64,000 bases of DNA from Cytophagales bacterium (GTDB lineage Bacteria; Bacteroidota; Bacteroidia; Cytophagales; 172606-1), in assembly GCA_030446715.1 (NCBI GenBank), contig JAUJMU010000017.1:1-64000 (forward strand), in the 5' to 3' direction. The notes beneath the pieces are model-generated. The model was not told where the DNA came from. It made no database searches and saw nothing but the letters and a program-made list of their open reading frames with translations. The position numbers and the translations under genes were made by a program. Positions 1 to 9,340 of this stretch are shown piece by piece. The stretch's first letter is position 1; each line of letters begins with the position of its first letter.

Positions 1-74
1 ACGAACTGCACCTGAACCTGGCCGAAAGGGGGGGGGAATAGTGATTGGTTGTTGGTTATTCGTTATTGGCTATG

Positions 75-225
75 TCCGATGGCGCGAAGCAGAGCTTCGC
101 GCCTTTCATTTTCAAACCTCTGGTTTGTATTCCCTGCCCACGGCGGACCAGACACGCAACAAAGCTGCCGGTTCCCGCCGGAGGCGGAAGAATGAAAGGC
201 ACGAAAGGGAGCTTCGCGCCATCGG
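75..225. repeat. REP/BIME-like element (copy a, diverged)
   Basis: tccgatggcgcgaagcagagcttcgcgcc ... ggcacgaaagggagcttcgcgccatcgg. Confidence 0.7.
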
Positions 226-334
226 GGGTTGACCGGGAATCGTTTAACTGTCAACCACTTCCAAAAGTAAGCCTCGCTGGATGCTGATGATCCAACGGGG
301 CTGATTCTTTTAATCAGGGAGTAAAATACTACAA

Positions 335-1147
335 TTACTTACCCATCTTATCCACAATATCTTCCGAGATTCCCACACCCGAGAAACCACCGTCGTGGTA
401 GAGATTCTGCATGGTCACCTTACGGGTAAAGTCTGAGAAAAGGGTAATCACGTAATCGGCGCAGTCATCGGCGGTGGCGTTGCCCAGCGGTGCCATCTTG
501 TCGGCGTATTCGAAGAATGCATCGAAGCCGCTGATGCCGGTGCCAGCCGTGGTTTTGGTGGGAGACTGCGAAACGGTGTTTACGCGTACTTTTTTCAGCT
601 TGCCGTAGCGGTAGCCGTAACTGCGGGCAATGGATTCGAGCATTGCCTTGGCCTGGGCCATGTCGGTGTAGTCAGGGAAACTGCGCTGGGCGGCGATGTA
701 CGACAGGGCAACCACGGAACCATACTCGGCAATGGCATCCAGCTTTTCGGCCACCTGCAGCATCTTATGGAATGACAGCGCCGATACGTCGAGGCTCTTC
801 ATGTACCATTCGTAGTTCATGTCGCCGTAGGACCGGCCCTTGCGGATGTTGGCACTCATGCCGATGGAATGCAGCACAAAGTCCATCGGGCCGCCGAGAA
901 TTTCCTGCGACTTGCGGTACAGATTTTCGATTTCTTCCACCGAAGTAGCGTCGGCGGGTACGATCTCAGCCTGGCAATACTCGGCCAGCTTTTTGATTTC
1001 GCCCATGCGCATGGCAATCGGGGCGTTGGTGAGGACTAGCTGAGCGCCTTCGTCTTTGGCCCGTACGGCCACTTTCCAGGCAATGGAGTTTTCGTCCAGC
1101 GCCCCGGTGATGATTCCTCTTTTTCCTTGCAGCAGGTTGTAAGGCAT
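335..1147 (-). CDS. fabI: enoyl-[acyl-carrier-protein] reductase (NADH), FabI
   Basis: 270 aa; MPYNLLQGKRGIITGALDENSIAWKVA and SYIAAQRSFPDYTDMAQAKAMLES are typical FabI/SDR. Confidence 0.95.
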   Translation of the reverse strand: MPYNLLQGKRGIITGALDENSIAWKVAVRAKDEGAQLVLTNAPIAMRMGEIKKLAEYCQAEIVPADATSVEEIENLYRKSQEILGGPMDFVLHSIGMSANIRKGRSYGDMNYEWYMKSLDVSALSFHKMLQVAEKLDAIAEYGSVVALSYIAAQRSFPDYTDMAQAKAMLESIARSYGYRYGKLKKVRVNTVSQSPTKTTAGTGISGFDAFFEYADKMAPLGNATADDCADYVITLFSDFTRKVTMQNLYHDGGFSGVGISEDIVDKMGK

Positions 1148-1334
1148 ATCCTGGGAGTTTATGAGTTAAAGGGTTTAAGACTTTGGGGTTGAGAGAACCG
1201 GAGTTCAGAATCTATCCCGAATGCAAGGGTCCAAAGTTATAACTTTGTCCCTATTCACAAACCTTTCTGCCTCTCCCACCCACTCCTGAACGTCCAAACC
1301 CTTAAATTCCCAAACTCCTCAACCCTTAAACTCC

Positions 1335-2987
1335 CTAATATTCCAGAAACTCTTTGGCGTTTTTGATCGCAGCTTTGGAAGGGGGTTCGCCGCCGATCAT
1401 GCGGGCAACTTCAAATATGCGGCCCTGATCGGACAGACGTTTGATGCGGCTGATGGTTTTGGCCGAAGAAGTATCCTTGAACACAAAGTAATGCGCGTTG
1501 CCCCGGGCGGCAATCTGGTGGGAATGGGTGATGGTAATCACCTGGTGGCGGTGGCCCATGTCCTCCATCATCTTGCCCAGCTTCAGGGCGATGCTGCCGG
1601 AAATACCCGTATCAATTTCGTCGAAAATAATGGTCGGCAGGGAGGTTTTATCGGCCAGAATATACTTGACGCAGAACATCAGGCGGGAAAATTCGCCGCC
1701 GGAAGCCACGCTTTTCAGGTCCTGCGGGGCAATGCCCTTGTTGGCGCTGAACAGAAACTTGATTTCGTCGGTGCCGGTGCCGGCCGGCTTGCAGGTGGCG
1801 TGACTGATCCTGACGGAAGCATTGGGCATGCCCACTTCGGCCAGCAGCTCTTTCAGTTCGTTTTCAATGGCCGGAATCACCGCCTGCCGGGTGTTGGAAA
1901 GTTCACCGGCCACCCGCAGCATTTCCACTTTGCTGGCTTCGGCTTTTGCTTTGGCCTCGGCAATGGCTTCGTCGAGATTCAGCACGCGGCCCACTTTTTC
2001 GTCGAGGTCCCGCTGAATTTCCAGCAACTCCTGCACATTCTTGACAGAGTGCTTCTGCTGCAATTTATAAATCGTGGTGAGCCGGTCGTTGATCTGGTCA
2101 ATCCGTTCGGGGTCGAGATCCACGTCAGCCTCCTCGCTTTCGAGTTCGGAGACAATGTCCTTCAGTTCGATCAGGCAACTTTCCAGCCGTTCGCGCAGGG
2201 CGGCGTACCGCTCCGACAGGTTGCTGACCGCACTTACCTGCGTGATTACGGTGCGCAGGCTGGAGTTTACCGCGTATTCGGAGTTGGAAAGAGTATCAAT
2301 GGCGGCATTGAGCTTCAGCTTTACATCTTCCGCGTTTTCGAGCAGGTTCAGTTCTTCTTCCAGCCGCTCCTGTTCGCCGGATTCAAGCTTTGCCGCCAGC
2401 AACTCTTCGAGCAGAAAACTGTTGAAGTCCAGTTCTTTGCGGAAGGTAGCCGCATTTTCAGCCAGCTGCTTATAATTTTCTTCGGCTTTGCGGAATTGCC
2501 GGTAAGCGGACTGGTATCCTTTAAAAACGGCCGCATTGCCGGCGTAGGCGTCCAGAATGGAAAGCTGGTATTCGTTGCTTCCCAGCATCAGCGTATCGTG
2601 CTGGGAGTGAATGTCCATCAGGTTGGAGCCAACCTTGCGCAGCGTCTCCAGATTTACGGGAGTGTCATTGATAAAGGCCCTTGATTTGCCGCTGGGGCTG
2701 ATTTCCCGGCGGATGATGCACAGGGCCTCGTAATCCAGCTCCTCCTCTTCAAACACCAACCGGAGATCGTACTCCGATATGTCGAAATTGCCTTCAATGA
2801 TGCACTTCTCGTCAGGTTCGTACAGCACCCTGGTATCGGCCCGGTTGCCCAGCAGCAGGCCCACGGCACCCAGCATGATGGACTTACCCGCACCGGTTTC
2901 GCCGGTGATGATGTTCAGCTCCTTGTCCGGCCGCATCTCCAGTTCGCGGATCAGGGCGTAGTTCCTGATAAGTAGATTCGTCAGCAT
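1335..2987 (-). CDS. recN: DNA repair protein RecN; start trimmed to MLTNLLIRNYALI
   Basis: GETGAGKSIMLGAVGLLLG Walker A; IIFDEIDTGISG Walker B; RecN SMC-like coiled coil. Confidence 0.95.
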   Translation of the reverse strand: MLTNLLIRNYALIRELEMRPDKELNIITGETGAGKSIMLGAVGLLLGNRADTRVLYEPDEKCIIEGNFDISEYDLRLVFEEEELDYEALCIIRREISPSGKSRAFINDTPVNLETLRKVGSNLMDIHSQHDTLMLGSNEYQLSILDAYAGNAAVFKGYQSAYRQFRKAEENYKQLAENAATFRKELDFNSFLLEELLAAKLESGEQERLEEELNLLENAEDVKLKLNAAIDTLSNSEYAVNSSLRTVITQVSAVSNLSERYAALRERLESCLIELKDIVSELESEEADVDLDPERIDQINDRLTTIYKLQQKHSVKNVQELLEIQRDLDEKVGRVLNLDEAIAEAKAKAEASKVEMLRVAGELSNTRQAVIPAIENELKELLAEVGMPNASVRISHATCKPAGTGTDEIKFLFSANKGIAPQDLKSVASGGEFSRLMFCVKYILADKTSLPTIIFDEIDTGISGSIALKLGKMMEDMGHRHQVITITHSHQIAARGNAHYFVFKDTSSAKTISRIKRLSDQGRIFEVARMIGGEPPSKAAIKNAKEFLEY

Positions 2988-3090
2988 ACGTAAGCCTGCA
3001 AAGATAGTGATTAGTTGTAAGTGGTAAGTGTTCGGTGGCTGTCTGCTGCCCACTACTTTAAGCTTACCACTAATCACTCATCACTAACCA

Positions 3091-3477
3091 CTATTTCTCG
3101 TACAACTCCACCGGCAGGCCGTCGGGGTCGGCGAGGAAGGTGAAGCGTTTGCCGGTCCATTCGTCAACCCGGATTGGTTCGGTTTCGATGCCGTGGGCGG
3201 CAAGGTGCCGGATGTTTTCTGCGAGATTGTCTACTTCAAAGGCAAGGTGGCGCAGGCCGCGGGCTTCGGGCCGGGAAGGCCGGGCCGGCGGATCGGGAAA
3301 GGAAAACAGTTCAATCTGATACGTATCTCCCACGGCGAGGTCGAGTTTATAGGATTGCCGCTCTGCCCGGTGTACTTCCCGAATGATCCGGAGCCCCAGC
3401 ACCTCCACGTAAAAGTGCTTCGACTTTTCGTAATCCGAACAGATAATGGCTATGTGGTGGATGCGGTTGAGGAGCAT
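3091..3477 (-). CDS. VOC (glyoxalase/bleomycin-resistance-like) family protein
   Basis: LNRIHHIAIICSDYEKSKHFYVEVLGL ... FLADPDGLPVELYEK, VOC fold pattern; start trimmed. Confidence 0.88.
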   Translation of the reverse strand: MLLNRIHHIAIICSDYEKSKHFYVEVLGLRIIREVHRAERQSYKLDLAVGDTYQIELFSFPDPPARPSRPEARGLRHLAFEVDNLAENIRHLAAHGIETEPIRVDEWTGKRFTFLADPDGLPVELYEK

Positions 3478-3481
3478 GAAG

Positions 3482-3509
3482 AGAATTGAGAATTGAGAAT
3501 TGAGAATTG
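3482..3509. repeat. 7-bp tandem repeat (agaattg x4) directly upstream of the VOC gene
   Basis: agaattgagaattgagaattgagaattga read directly. Confidence 0.85.
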
Positions 3510-3737
3510 AAAATTTTTTTACGAAAGATTCTTTTCCTGTCAGAGGATACAATAAGGTATAATCTCAGACTGTCATCCTGAAAGGATCTTCGTAGTGTAC
3601 GACAATCATTGCCCTGCACCAGGAATATCCTTTCAGAGGATGACGCCATATGGTGCAAGCGTGGACGAATCCCCTACAACTGGTGCAGGTGTCCGCGCCC
3701 CGCTTGCTTCACCCAAATGATCCGGTACGTGATCCGT

Positions 3738-3965
3738 TCAAAACTTGGTTTCCCGGTCCAGCATGATTTCTTCTACCTCAGTCAGGCTGATCTTATGCTC
3801 TTTACGGCGCAGGTCGCGGATAAAAAGCCAGTTCTCATCCAGCTTCAGAATGTACCCGTGCAGGGTAGTCTGATTGGTCAGCAGGATGTTGGCTTCCCTA
3901 CCAGGCAGGTTTGCCTGATGGTTTGCAAGATCAGTTCGGAAGATACGGAGTTGTCGTTTTCCCAC
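3738..3965 (-). CDS. small hypothetical protein (75 aa)
   Basis: Good codon usage; NILLTNQTTLHGYILKLDENWLFIRDLRRKEHKISLTEVEEIML. Confidence 0.5.
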   Translation of the reverse strand: MGKRQLRIFRTDLANHQANLPGREANILLTNQTTLHGYILKLDENWLFIRDLRRKEHKISLTEVEEIMLDRETKF

Positions 3966-3984
3966 GGAACAGAAGATTCATAGT

Positions 3985-4079
3985 GAAATCACGCAAAGGA
4001 GCAAATGGAACCGCAAAGAACGCAAATGAAATTAACCTTTGCGGTATTTGCGTAAACCTTTGCGCCTTTGCGTGAAAAT
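3985..4079. repeat. intergenic imperfect inverted repeat of the ACGCAAAG/CTTTGCGT type
   Basis: tcacgcaaagg ... ccgcaaagaacgcaaat ... tttgcggtatttgcgt ... cctttgcgtga. Confidence 0.7.
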
Positions 4080-4087
4080 TTCCCCTC

Positions 4088-6535
4088 CTAAAACCTCAGA
4101 TTCACCGACGCCAGAAAGTTGGTTCCCGCCTGCGGATAAAAGAAGTTTTCGGTGATCCGCTCCCCGCCGGTCACGTAGCCGAGAGTGTAGCCGTTGGAAG
4201 AATACAGGTGATTGAACACATTGCTGACCAGCAGGTTCAGCCCGATTTCCCTGACCAGCCGGGTTTTGAAGGAATAATTCACCCGGATGTCGTTCACAAA
4301 AAAGGGATCAATGCTCCGGTCTTCGCCGGAGGTGTTGTCGAGGTACTGCCGGCTTACATACTTACTGACCAGTGTCACGTTCAGATTCTTAACCGGCGTG
4401 CAGGTAAGCGTACTGGAGCCGATGAAGCCGGGGGAAAAGGAAATATCGGTTTCCCGGTACCCTATTTCCCGCTGTTCGCCGGTGTCGAAGTCATCCAAAA
4501 ACTCCCGGAAGTTGCGGATTTTGTTGCGACCCAAAGTTGCCGTGGCGGCCCAATTCAGCTTTTTGAGCACTTGCACGGCCCCGTCCAGTTCGATGCCGGC
4601 CCGGTAACTGCGCGGCATATTGGTACGGATATAGGCCCCCACGTCGTTGATCTGGCCGGTCAGCACCAGCTGATGGCGGTAATTCATGTAGTACAGGTTG
4701 GCTCCCAGCTTCGATTTCTGGCTTTGGCGGCGGTAACCGGCCTCCCAGTCCTGCAACCGTTCGGGCCGGGGCCGGCTGTCGGACGAAGACTGGGTGAAAT
4801 CGTCGCGGGTCGGCTCCCGGTGCCCGACGCTGTAAGAGGCGTACAGGCTGGAGGTGTTGTTCAGGGCGTAAGTCAGACCGGCTTTGGGGTTGAAAAAATT
4901 GTAGCGGACCGTCTGCTGCACATTTTCGAGCCGCTGGTTGAAGCCGAGAAAGGAATAGCCGATCCGGCGAAACTGCACATCGGCAAAGGCATTGAGCTTC
5001 TCAGACACCTGGTAATTAACCTTCCCGTACACGTTGAAATCATTCTTCCAGGCGTCGTTTTCGTAGTACCGCTGCCGGATGTCGGAGTTGCCGGCAAAGC
5101 GGGCCCAGATTACCTCCCCGAAATGCACCCCGTCGTACCGGTTCCAGCCGCCGCCCAGCACCGCATTCCATTTAGTCGATTTGGCATAACTGGCCGACCA
5201 GGTAGCACCGTAAAAATGATTGTCGAGCCACCGCCGCCGGGTGATGTCGCTGCTGCTGACCGCTGAGTCGCCGATGGTGAAGTCCGGGAGGTTGTAATCA
5301 GAGAAGGCATCACCCGGCCGGAACTCCTCGTAGTAGCCGCGGCCCCGGGTGTAGTGCAGGGCAGTGTTCAGGTTCCAGTTTCGGCCCGGCTCGTGCGAAA
5401 ACAGCAGCTGGTAGTGGTCCTGCCGGTAATTATCCGTTTGGTTGTCATAGGTGTAGTAGTTGTAATTGCGGCCCGAACGGAGCAGGTTCTGCGCCTCCGC
5501 TTCCGAAAGGTCGTTTCGTTCGATATAGGCCAGCATGCCGGGCACGTCGCCTTTCACCCTTGCCTCCGGTACGCCGTACCACGACTGGTAAGTGGTTTCG
5601 CTGCCCGAAAAAACGTTGGCTTTCAGCGTGGTGCGGGTGCCGTAGTAGCCGCCCGACACGAAGTACGAACTCAGGTCGGAGCTGCCCCGGTCAATGTAAC
5701 CGTCCGAGACCAGCCGCGACAACCGTCCGTCGAAAGCCCACTTGCCGCCCAGCAGCCCGGTATTGACCTTCACCGTGTGCCGGCGCGTGTTGAAGGAGCC
5801 GAAGGCATTGTTTACTTCGGCCGAAGGTTCCGCGTTCAGCGTTTCGGTTTGCAGGCTCAGCGTGGCCCCGAACGCCCCGGCCCCGTTGGTGGAGGTGCCC
5901 ACGCCCCGCTGAATCTGAATGTTATCCACCGAAGAAGCAAAATCGGGCATGTTCACCCAGAACACGCCGTGCGACTCGGCATCATTGAGCGGAATGCCGT
6001 TGACGGTGACGTTGATCCGCGTCGGGTCGCTGCCCCGGATGCGGATGCCGGTGTAACCCACTCCCGCCCCGGCGTCGGAGGTGACTACCACGGAGGGCGT
6101 TTCGTTGAGCAGAAACGGCAGGTCTTGTCCGAAGTTGCGGGCTTTGATTTCCTCACTGCTTACGTTGGTGAAGGCCATTGGGGTATTGGCACCGGCCCGG
6201 GTGGCGGTTACGGTTACCTCCTCGGCCATCACCGCCGACTTAACCAAAGTAACATGGACAATCTGATCACCCCGGAGGTCAATTTCCCGGGTTTCCTTCG
6301 CAAAGCCGATAAAGGAAAAGATCAGCGTGTATTTGCCCGCCGGCAAGCCGGGAATCTGAAAAACACCCTGATGATCAGTAGCGGTACCCCGGTAAGTGCC
6401 GCTCAGCGAAACGGTAGCGCCGGGCAGGGGCTGATTGGTGCCGGCTTCCTTTACGGTGCCAGACAGGGTAAACTGGGCTCTGGCGGCGGACGCAAACAGC
6501 ATCAGCAGCACCAAAGCAAACATTCCTTTTTGCAT
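4088..6535 (-). CDS. TonB-dependent receptor with N-terminal carboxypeptidase-regulatory-like domain; probable thiamin(-precursor) transporter given upstream TPP riboswitches
   Basis: Signal peptide MQKGMFALVLLMLFASAARAQ; plug TRINVTVNGIPLNDAESHGVFW; C-terminal beta strand NFLASVNLRF. Confidence 0.9.
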   Translation of the reverse strand: MQKGMFALVLLMLFASAARAQFTLSGTVKEAGTNQPLPGATVSLSGTYRGTATDHQGVFQIPGLPAGKYTLIFSFIGFAKETREIDLRGDQIVHVTLVKSAVMAEEVTVTATRAGANTPMAFTNVSSEEIKARNFGQDLPFLLNETPSVVVTSDAGAGVGYTGIRIRGSDPTRINVTVNGIPLNDAESHGVFWVNMPDFASSVDNIQIQRGVGTSTNGAGAFGATLSLQTETLNAEPSAEVNNAFGSFNTRRHTVKVNTGLLGGKWAFDGRLSRLVSDGYIDRGSSDLSSYFVSGGYYGTRTTLKANVFSGSETTYQSWYGVPEARVKGDVPGMLAYIERNDLSEAEAQNLLRSGRNYNYYTYDNQTDNYRQDHYQLLFSHEPGRNWNLNTALHYTRGRGYYEEFRPGDAFSDYNLPDFTIGDSAVSSSDITRRRWLDNHFYGATWSASYAKSTKWNAVLGGGWNRYDGVHFGEVIWARFAGNSDIRQRYYENDAWKNDFNVYGKVNYQVSEKLNAFADVQFRRIGYSFLGFNQRLENVQQTVRYNFFNPKAGLTYALNNTSSLYASYSVGHREPTRDDFTQSSSDSRPRPERLQDWEAGYRRQSQKSKLGANLYYMNYRHQLVLTGQINDVGAYIRTNMPRSYRAGIELDGAVQVLKKLNWAATATLGRNKIRNFREFLDDFDTGEQREIGYRETDISFSPGFIGSSTLTCTPVKNLNVTLVSKYVSRQYLDNTSGEDRSIDPFFVNDIRVNYSFKTRLVREIGLNLLVSNVFNHLYSSNGYTLGYVTGGERITENFFYPQAGTNFLASVNLRF

Positions 6536-6608
6536 AACAGAGAAATGAAAAGAGTTAAACATGGAGAATTGCCCGGGGTAAGGCATTCCCGTTGTTTAGT
6601 TACCATCT

Positions 6609-6676
6609 TCCCTTCGCCGGCATTACCCGGATCAGGTTCAAAGGGTATGATCTCAGCCCGTACAGTGGGGCACCCC
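6609..6676 (-). promoter_or_regulatory. TPP riboswitch aptamer (proximal copy)
   Basis: Minus strand GGGGTGCCCCACTGTACGGGCTGAGATCATACCCTTTGAACCTGATCCGGGTAATGCCGGCGAAGGGA matches THI-box. Confidence 0.93.
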
Positions 6677-6683
6677 CGATCTG

Positions 6684-6789
6684 GCCTCCCCAACCCCTCC
6701 TTCGGAGAGGCTTCAGACAGAATCAGGAATTTATGTCCCGATCAGGTCCGTGGGTTTACTGGCCCCTCCTTCGGAGGGGTTGGGGAGGC
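6684..6789. repeat. 17-bp inverted repeat (GCCTCCCCAACCCCTCC / GGAGGGGTTGGGGAGGC) between the two TPP aptamers
   Basis: Arms 6684-6700 and 6773-6789 are perfect reverse complements. Confidence 0.85.
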
Positions 6790-6843
6790 TTTTATTTGCT
6801 TAGGAAAGCCTGCCGCATGGGCAGAGGTGACTGGCTTCGCTTT

Positions 6844-6911
6844 TCCCTTCGCCGGCATTACCCGGATCAGGTTCAAAGGGTATGATCTCAGCCCGTACAG
6901 TGGGGCACCCC
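6844..6911 (-). promoter_or_regulatory. TPP riboswitch aptamer (distal copy, identical to proximal over 68 bp)
   Basis: Same THI-box sequence as 6609-6676. Confidence 0.92.
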
Positions 6912-6955
6912 TAAGCGGCGTAAAGGTAAGGAAAATTGAAGATTTCTGATAATGG

Positions 6956-7837
6956 GTGGAAAGAACTAATTTAGATTATATTCTACCGCAGAAAATGGAA
7001 ACATTCACCAAACCGTCCCTTCCCGTTCAGTTCGGGAAAGAAATACCCGTAAAGGTGGCCTGCGCCAACTGCGGCACCCCAGTTGATTTGAAATATTGTC
7101 CCGCCTGCGGGCAGAAGCACATGAGAGGTCGTTTCCTGATGCGGGATCTGGCATCCGATTTCTTCCATAACTACCTGGGTACCGACAGCGGATTCCTGTT
7201 CACCTTCCGGGAGATGCTGCTCCGGCCCGGCCACGCCGTCAACCAGTTTCTGACCGGCCGGCGGAAACCGTACCTGAAGCCCGTACAATTTTACCTGCTG
7301 ATGCTGACGTTCTATTTCGTGGTATCAGAAGTGCTGAACGTCAATCTGCTTGAAATGTCAAGGGAACTGACTTCCGGCCTTGGCTACAAGCCCTCCCCGG
7401 AAAAACTACAGAAGGAAGCCGTGCTGTCGTTCAACAACCTCTTCACGGAAAATATTAAAGTTATTTTCACAGTCCTGTTGTTCATACTGGCCTGGTCGCT
7501 GTGGGTCTTTTACCGCAAGAAGAACTACAACTACACCGAACTGCTGGTTTTCACGCTGTATACCTACGGCGTCAGCTTTGCAATTGCATCCTTTCAGACG
7601 GCGTTATTCGCCGCTGATATGCCAGGAGCGGCTCACCTGGGGACCTTCTACGGCTTCTACGTGATCAGCAACGCCTACCTGATCTGGGCAATGCATCAGT
7701 TTTTCGGAGACCGCGGATGGAAAAGCTGGGGGAAAACCCTGCTTACCTATCTGTTCAGCATGGTGGTTTTTTTCCTGTTGTCGGCCCTGGCCGGTGGCGT
7801 ATTCGGATTTACCTACGCTTATCTGCATAAACACTAA
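6956..7837 (+). CDS. DUF3667 domain membrane protein with N-terminal zinc ribbon
   Basis: CANCGTPVDLKYCPACGQKH followed by DUF3667-like region and several TM segments. Confidence 0.85.
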   Translation: MERTNLDYILPQKMETFTKPSLPVQFGKEIPVKVACANCGTPVDLKYCPACGQKHMRGRFLMRDLASDFFHNYLGTDSGFLFTFREMLLRPGHAVNQFLTGRRKPYLKPVQFYLLMLTFYFVVSEVLNVNLLEMSRELTSGLGYKPSPEKLQKEAVLSFNNLFTENIKVIFTVLLFILAWSLWVFYRKKNYNYTELLVFTLYTYGVSFAIASFQTALFAADMPGAAHLGTFYGFYVISNAYLIWAMHQFFGDRGWKSWGKTLLTYLFSMVVFFLLSALAGGVFGFTYAYLHKH

Positions 7838-7931
7838 GTCTCCGGCCAGTACCGGGCTTTTCACCGGCATCTTTCGCAGTGGCTTTTTTATGCTCCCGAA
7901 CCGCCGTATTTTAGTGGAAATCCCCTGGCTG

Positions 7932-8804
7932 ATGAACGGAAGATGGCGGTACCGGCGCATGTTGATGAAGAGCTTCCTCCGGCTCATCCGGGTGAATAAT
8001 CTGCTCATCGTCGTGCTGACGCAGTACCTGGTGCGGATTTTTCTGGTGGGGCCGAAAGAAGAATGGCTGAGTCACCTGACGGACCTGCGTTTTTTTCTAC
8101 TCTCCGTCTCTACGGTGCTGATTGCAGCAGCCGGTTACATCATCAACGACTATTACGACATCAAGATTGACACCATCAACAAGCCCCGGCGGGTGGTGGT
8201 GGGGCGCATTCTGCGGCGGCGGCAGGCCATCATCATTCACATGGCGCTGAACGTGCTGGGCATCGGACTGGGCCTGCTGGTGGGCTGGGAAGTGGGTCTG
8301 GTGAACTTGCTGGCAACTTTCACGCTCTGGCTCTATTCCAACCAGCTCAAGCGGCTGCCTTTTATCGGCAATTTCACCGTGGCCTTGCTGACGGCCGCTT
8401 CCTTGCTGGTCATTATCCTGTACGAGCCGCGCAACGGGTTTCTGGTGGTTACCTTTGCCATATTTGCATTCTTCATCTCGCTGATCCGGGAGATCATCAA
8501 AGACATGGAAGACCTGCGCGGCGACGCCTCGTTTGGCTGCCAGACGCTGCCCATCGTATGGGGCATCCGGCGCACCAAAACGCTGTTGTACATTCTGATC
8601 CTGTCTTTTCTGATCATTCTCTTTTCGCTTTCCTTTTACCTCCAGGACTGGATCATCTTTTACTTCTCTCTGTTTGTGTTTCTGCCCGTGGCCTGGCTTA
8701 CCTGGCGGCTCAACCGCGCCGATACCCGCCGCGAGTTTGGCTACCTGAGCACCTGGTGCAAAATCATCATGCTCAGCGGCGTACTGAGCATGGTGTTTAT
8801 GTAA
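7932..8804 (+). CDS. UbiA family prenyltransferase (geranylgeranylglycerol-phosphate geranylgeranyltransferase-like)
   Basis: IINDYYDIKIDTINKPRR Asp-rich motif, multi-TM. Confidence 0.87.
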   Translation: MNGRWRYRRMLMKSFLRLIRVNNLLIVVLTQYLVRIFLVGPKEEWLSHLTDLRFFLLSVSTVLIAAAGYIINDYYDIKIDTINKPRRVVVGRILRRRQAIIIHMALNVLGIGLGLLVGWEVGLVNLLATFTLWLYSNQLKRLPFIGNFTVALLTAASLLVIILYEPRNGFLVVTFAIFAFFISLIREIIKDMEDLRGDASFGCQTLPIVWGIRRTKTLLYILILSFLIILFSLSFYLQDWIIFYFSLFVFLPVAWLTWRLNRADTRREFGYLSTWCKIIMLSGVLSMVFM

Positions 8805-8817
8805 AGCAGGTTTTCTA

Positions 8818-8914
8818 TTTCTCGCAGATTTCCGCAGATTGAACCGCAGATGTTCGCAGATTTATTCCTGATCAGCGTTTATCTGCGCCCTTATCTGCGG
8901 AAATCTGCGAGAAA
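8818..8914. repeat. intergenic inverted repeat TTTCTCGCAGATTTCCGCAGAT ... ATCTGCGGAAATCTGCGAGAAA
   Basis: 22-bp arms are perfect reverse complements. Confidence 0.9.
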
Positions 8915-9340
8915 CCACTGGAGGAAACGCCCCCGGAACCTTCCGCATCTGGCGGATAAATCGTATTTTGTCCGCCAACCCAAACCGGTATGCCATTCAT
9001 TTTCCTGCCGGCGGCTGGATCGAAACGGAGGTTGTCTTTTACGCTGACGGCAAAAAAGTGCAGCTGGAAGAATACAAAGACGTGAAAGTAAACCTTTCCC
9101 TGCCGGAAGGCGTGTTCAGTCCTGCATCATTCGGCAAGGTTCACTGGATGCAGCAGGGGAAAATTGGTCATTAGTCATTCGTTCTTTTGACAAGAAAGGT
9201 TATGGTTGAATGGCTATATGGCTGCATTGTTAAATTGATGTCAGGCTGAACGGGCATTTCCCGAGCCTCCAACCAAACAGCCATACCGCCACTCAGATAC
9301 AACCTCATTCGTAATCAGTCATTCGTCATTCGTAATTAAT

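Noticed and set aside
1491-2684. 397-aa plus-strand ORF opposite recN
   Set aside because: Antisense shadow of recN; no recognisable family
5354-6949. 531-aa plus-strand ORF opposite the TonB receptor
   Set aside because: Shadow ORF antisense to a clear receptor and through the riboswitches; low-complexity composition
8818-8914. CGCAGAT repeats considered as CRISPR array
   Set aside because: No regular spacers; structure is a simple inverted repeat
8968-9174. 68-aa ORF (NPNRYAIHFPAGGWIETEVVFYADGKKVQLEEYKDVKVNLSLPEG)
   Set aside because: Protein-like and perhaps a gene remnant, but no family recognised and no clear start; not supported enough to call
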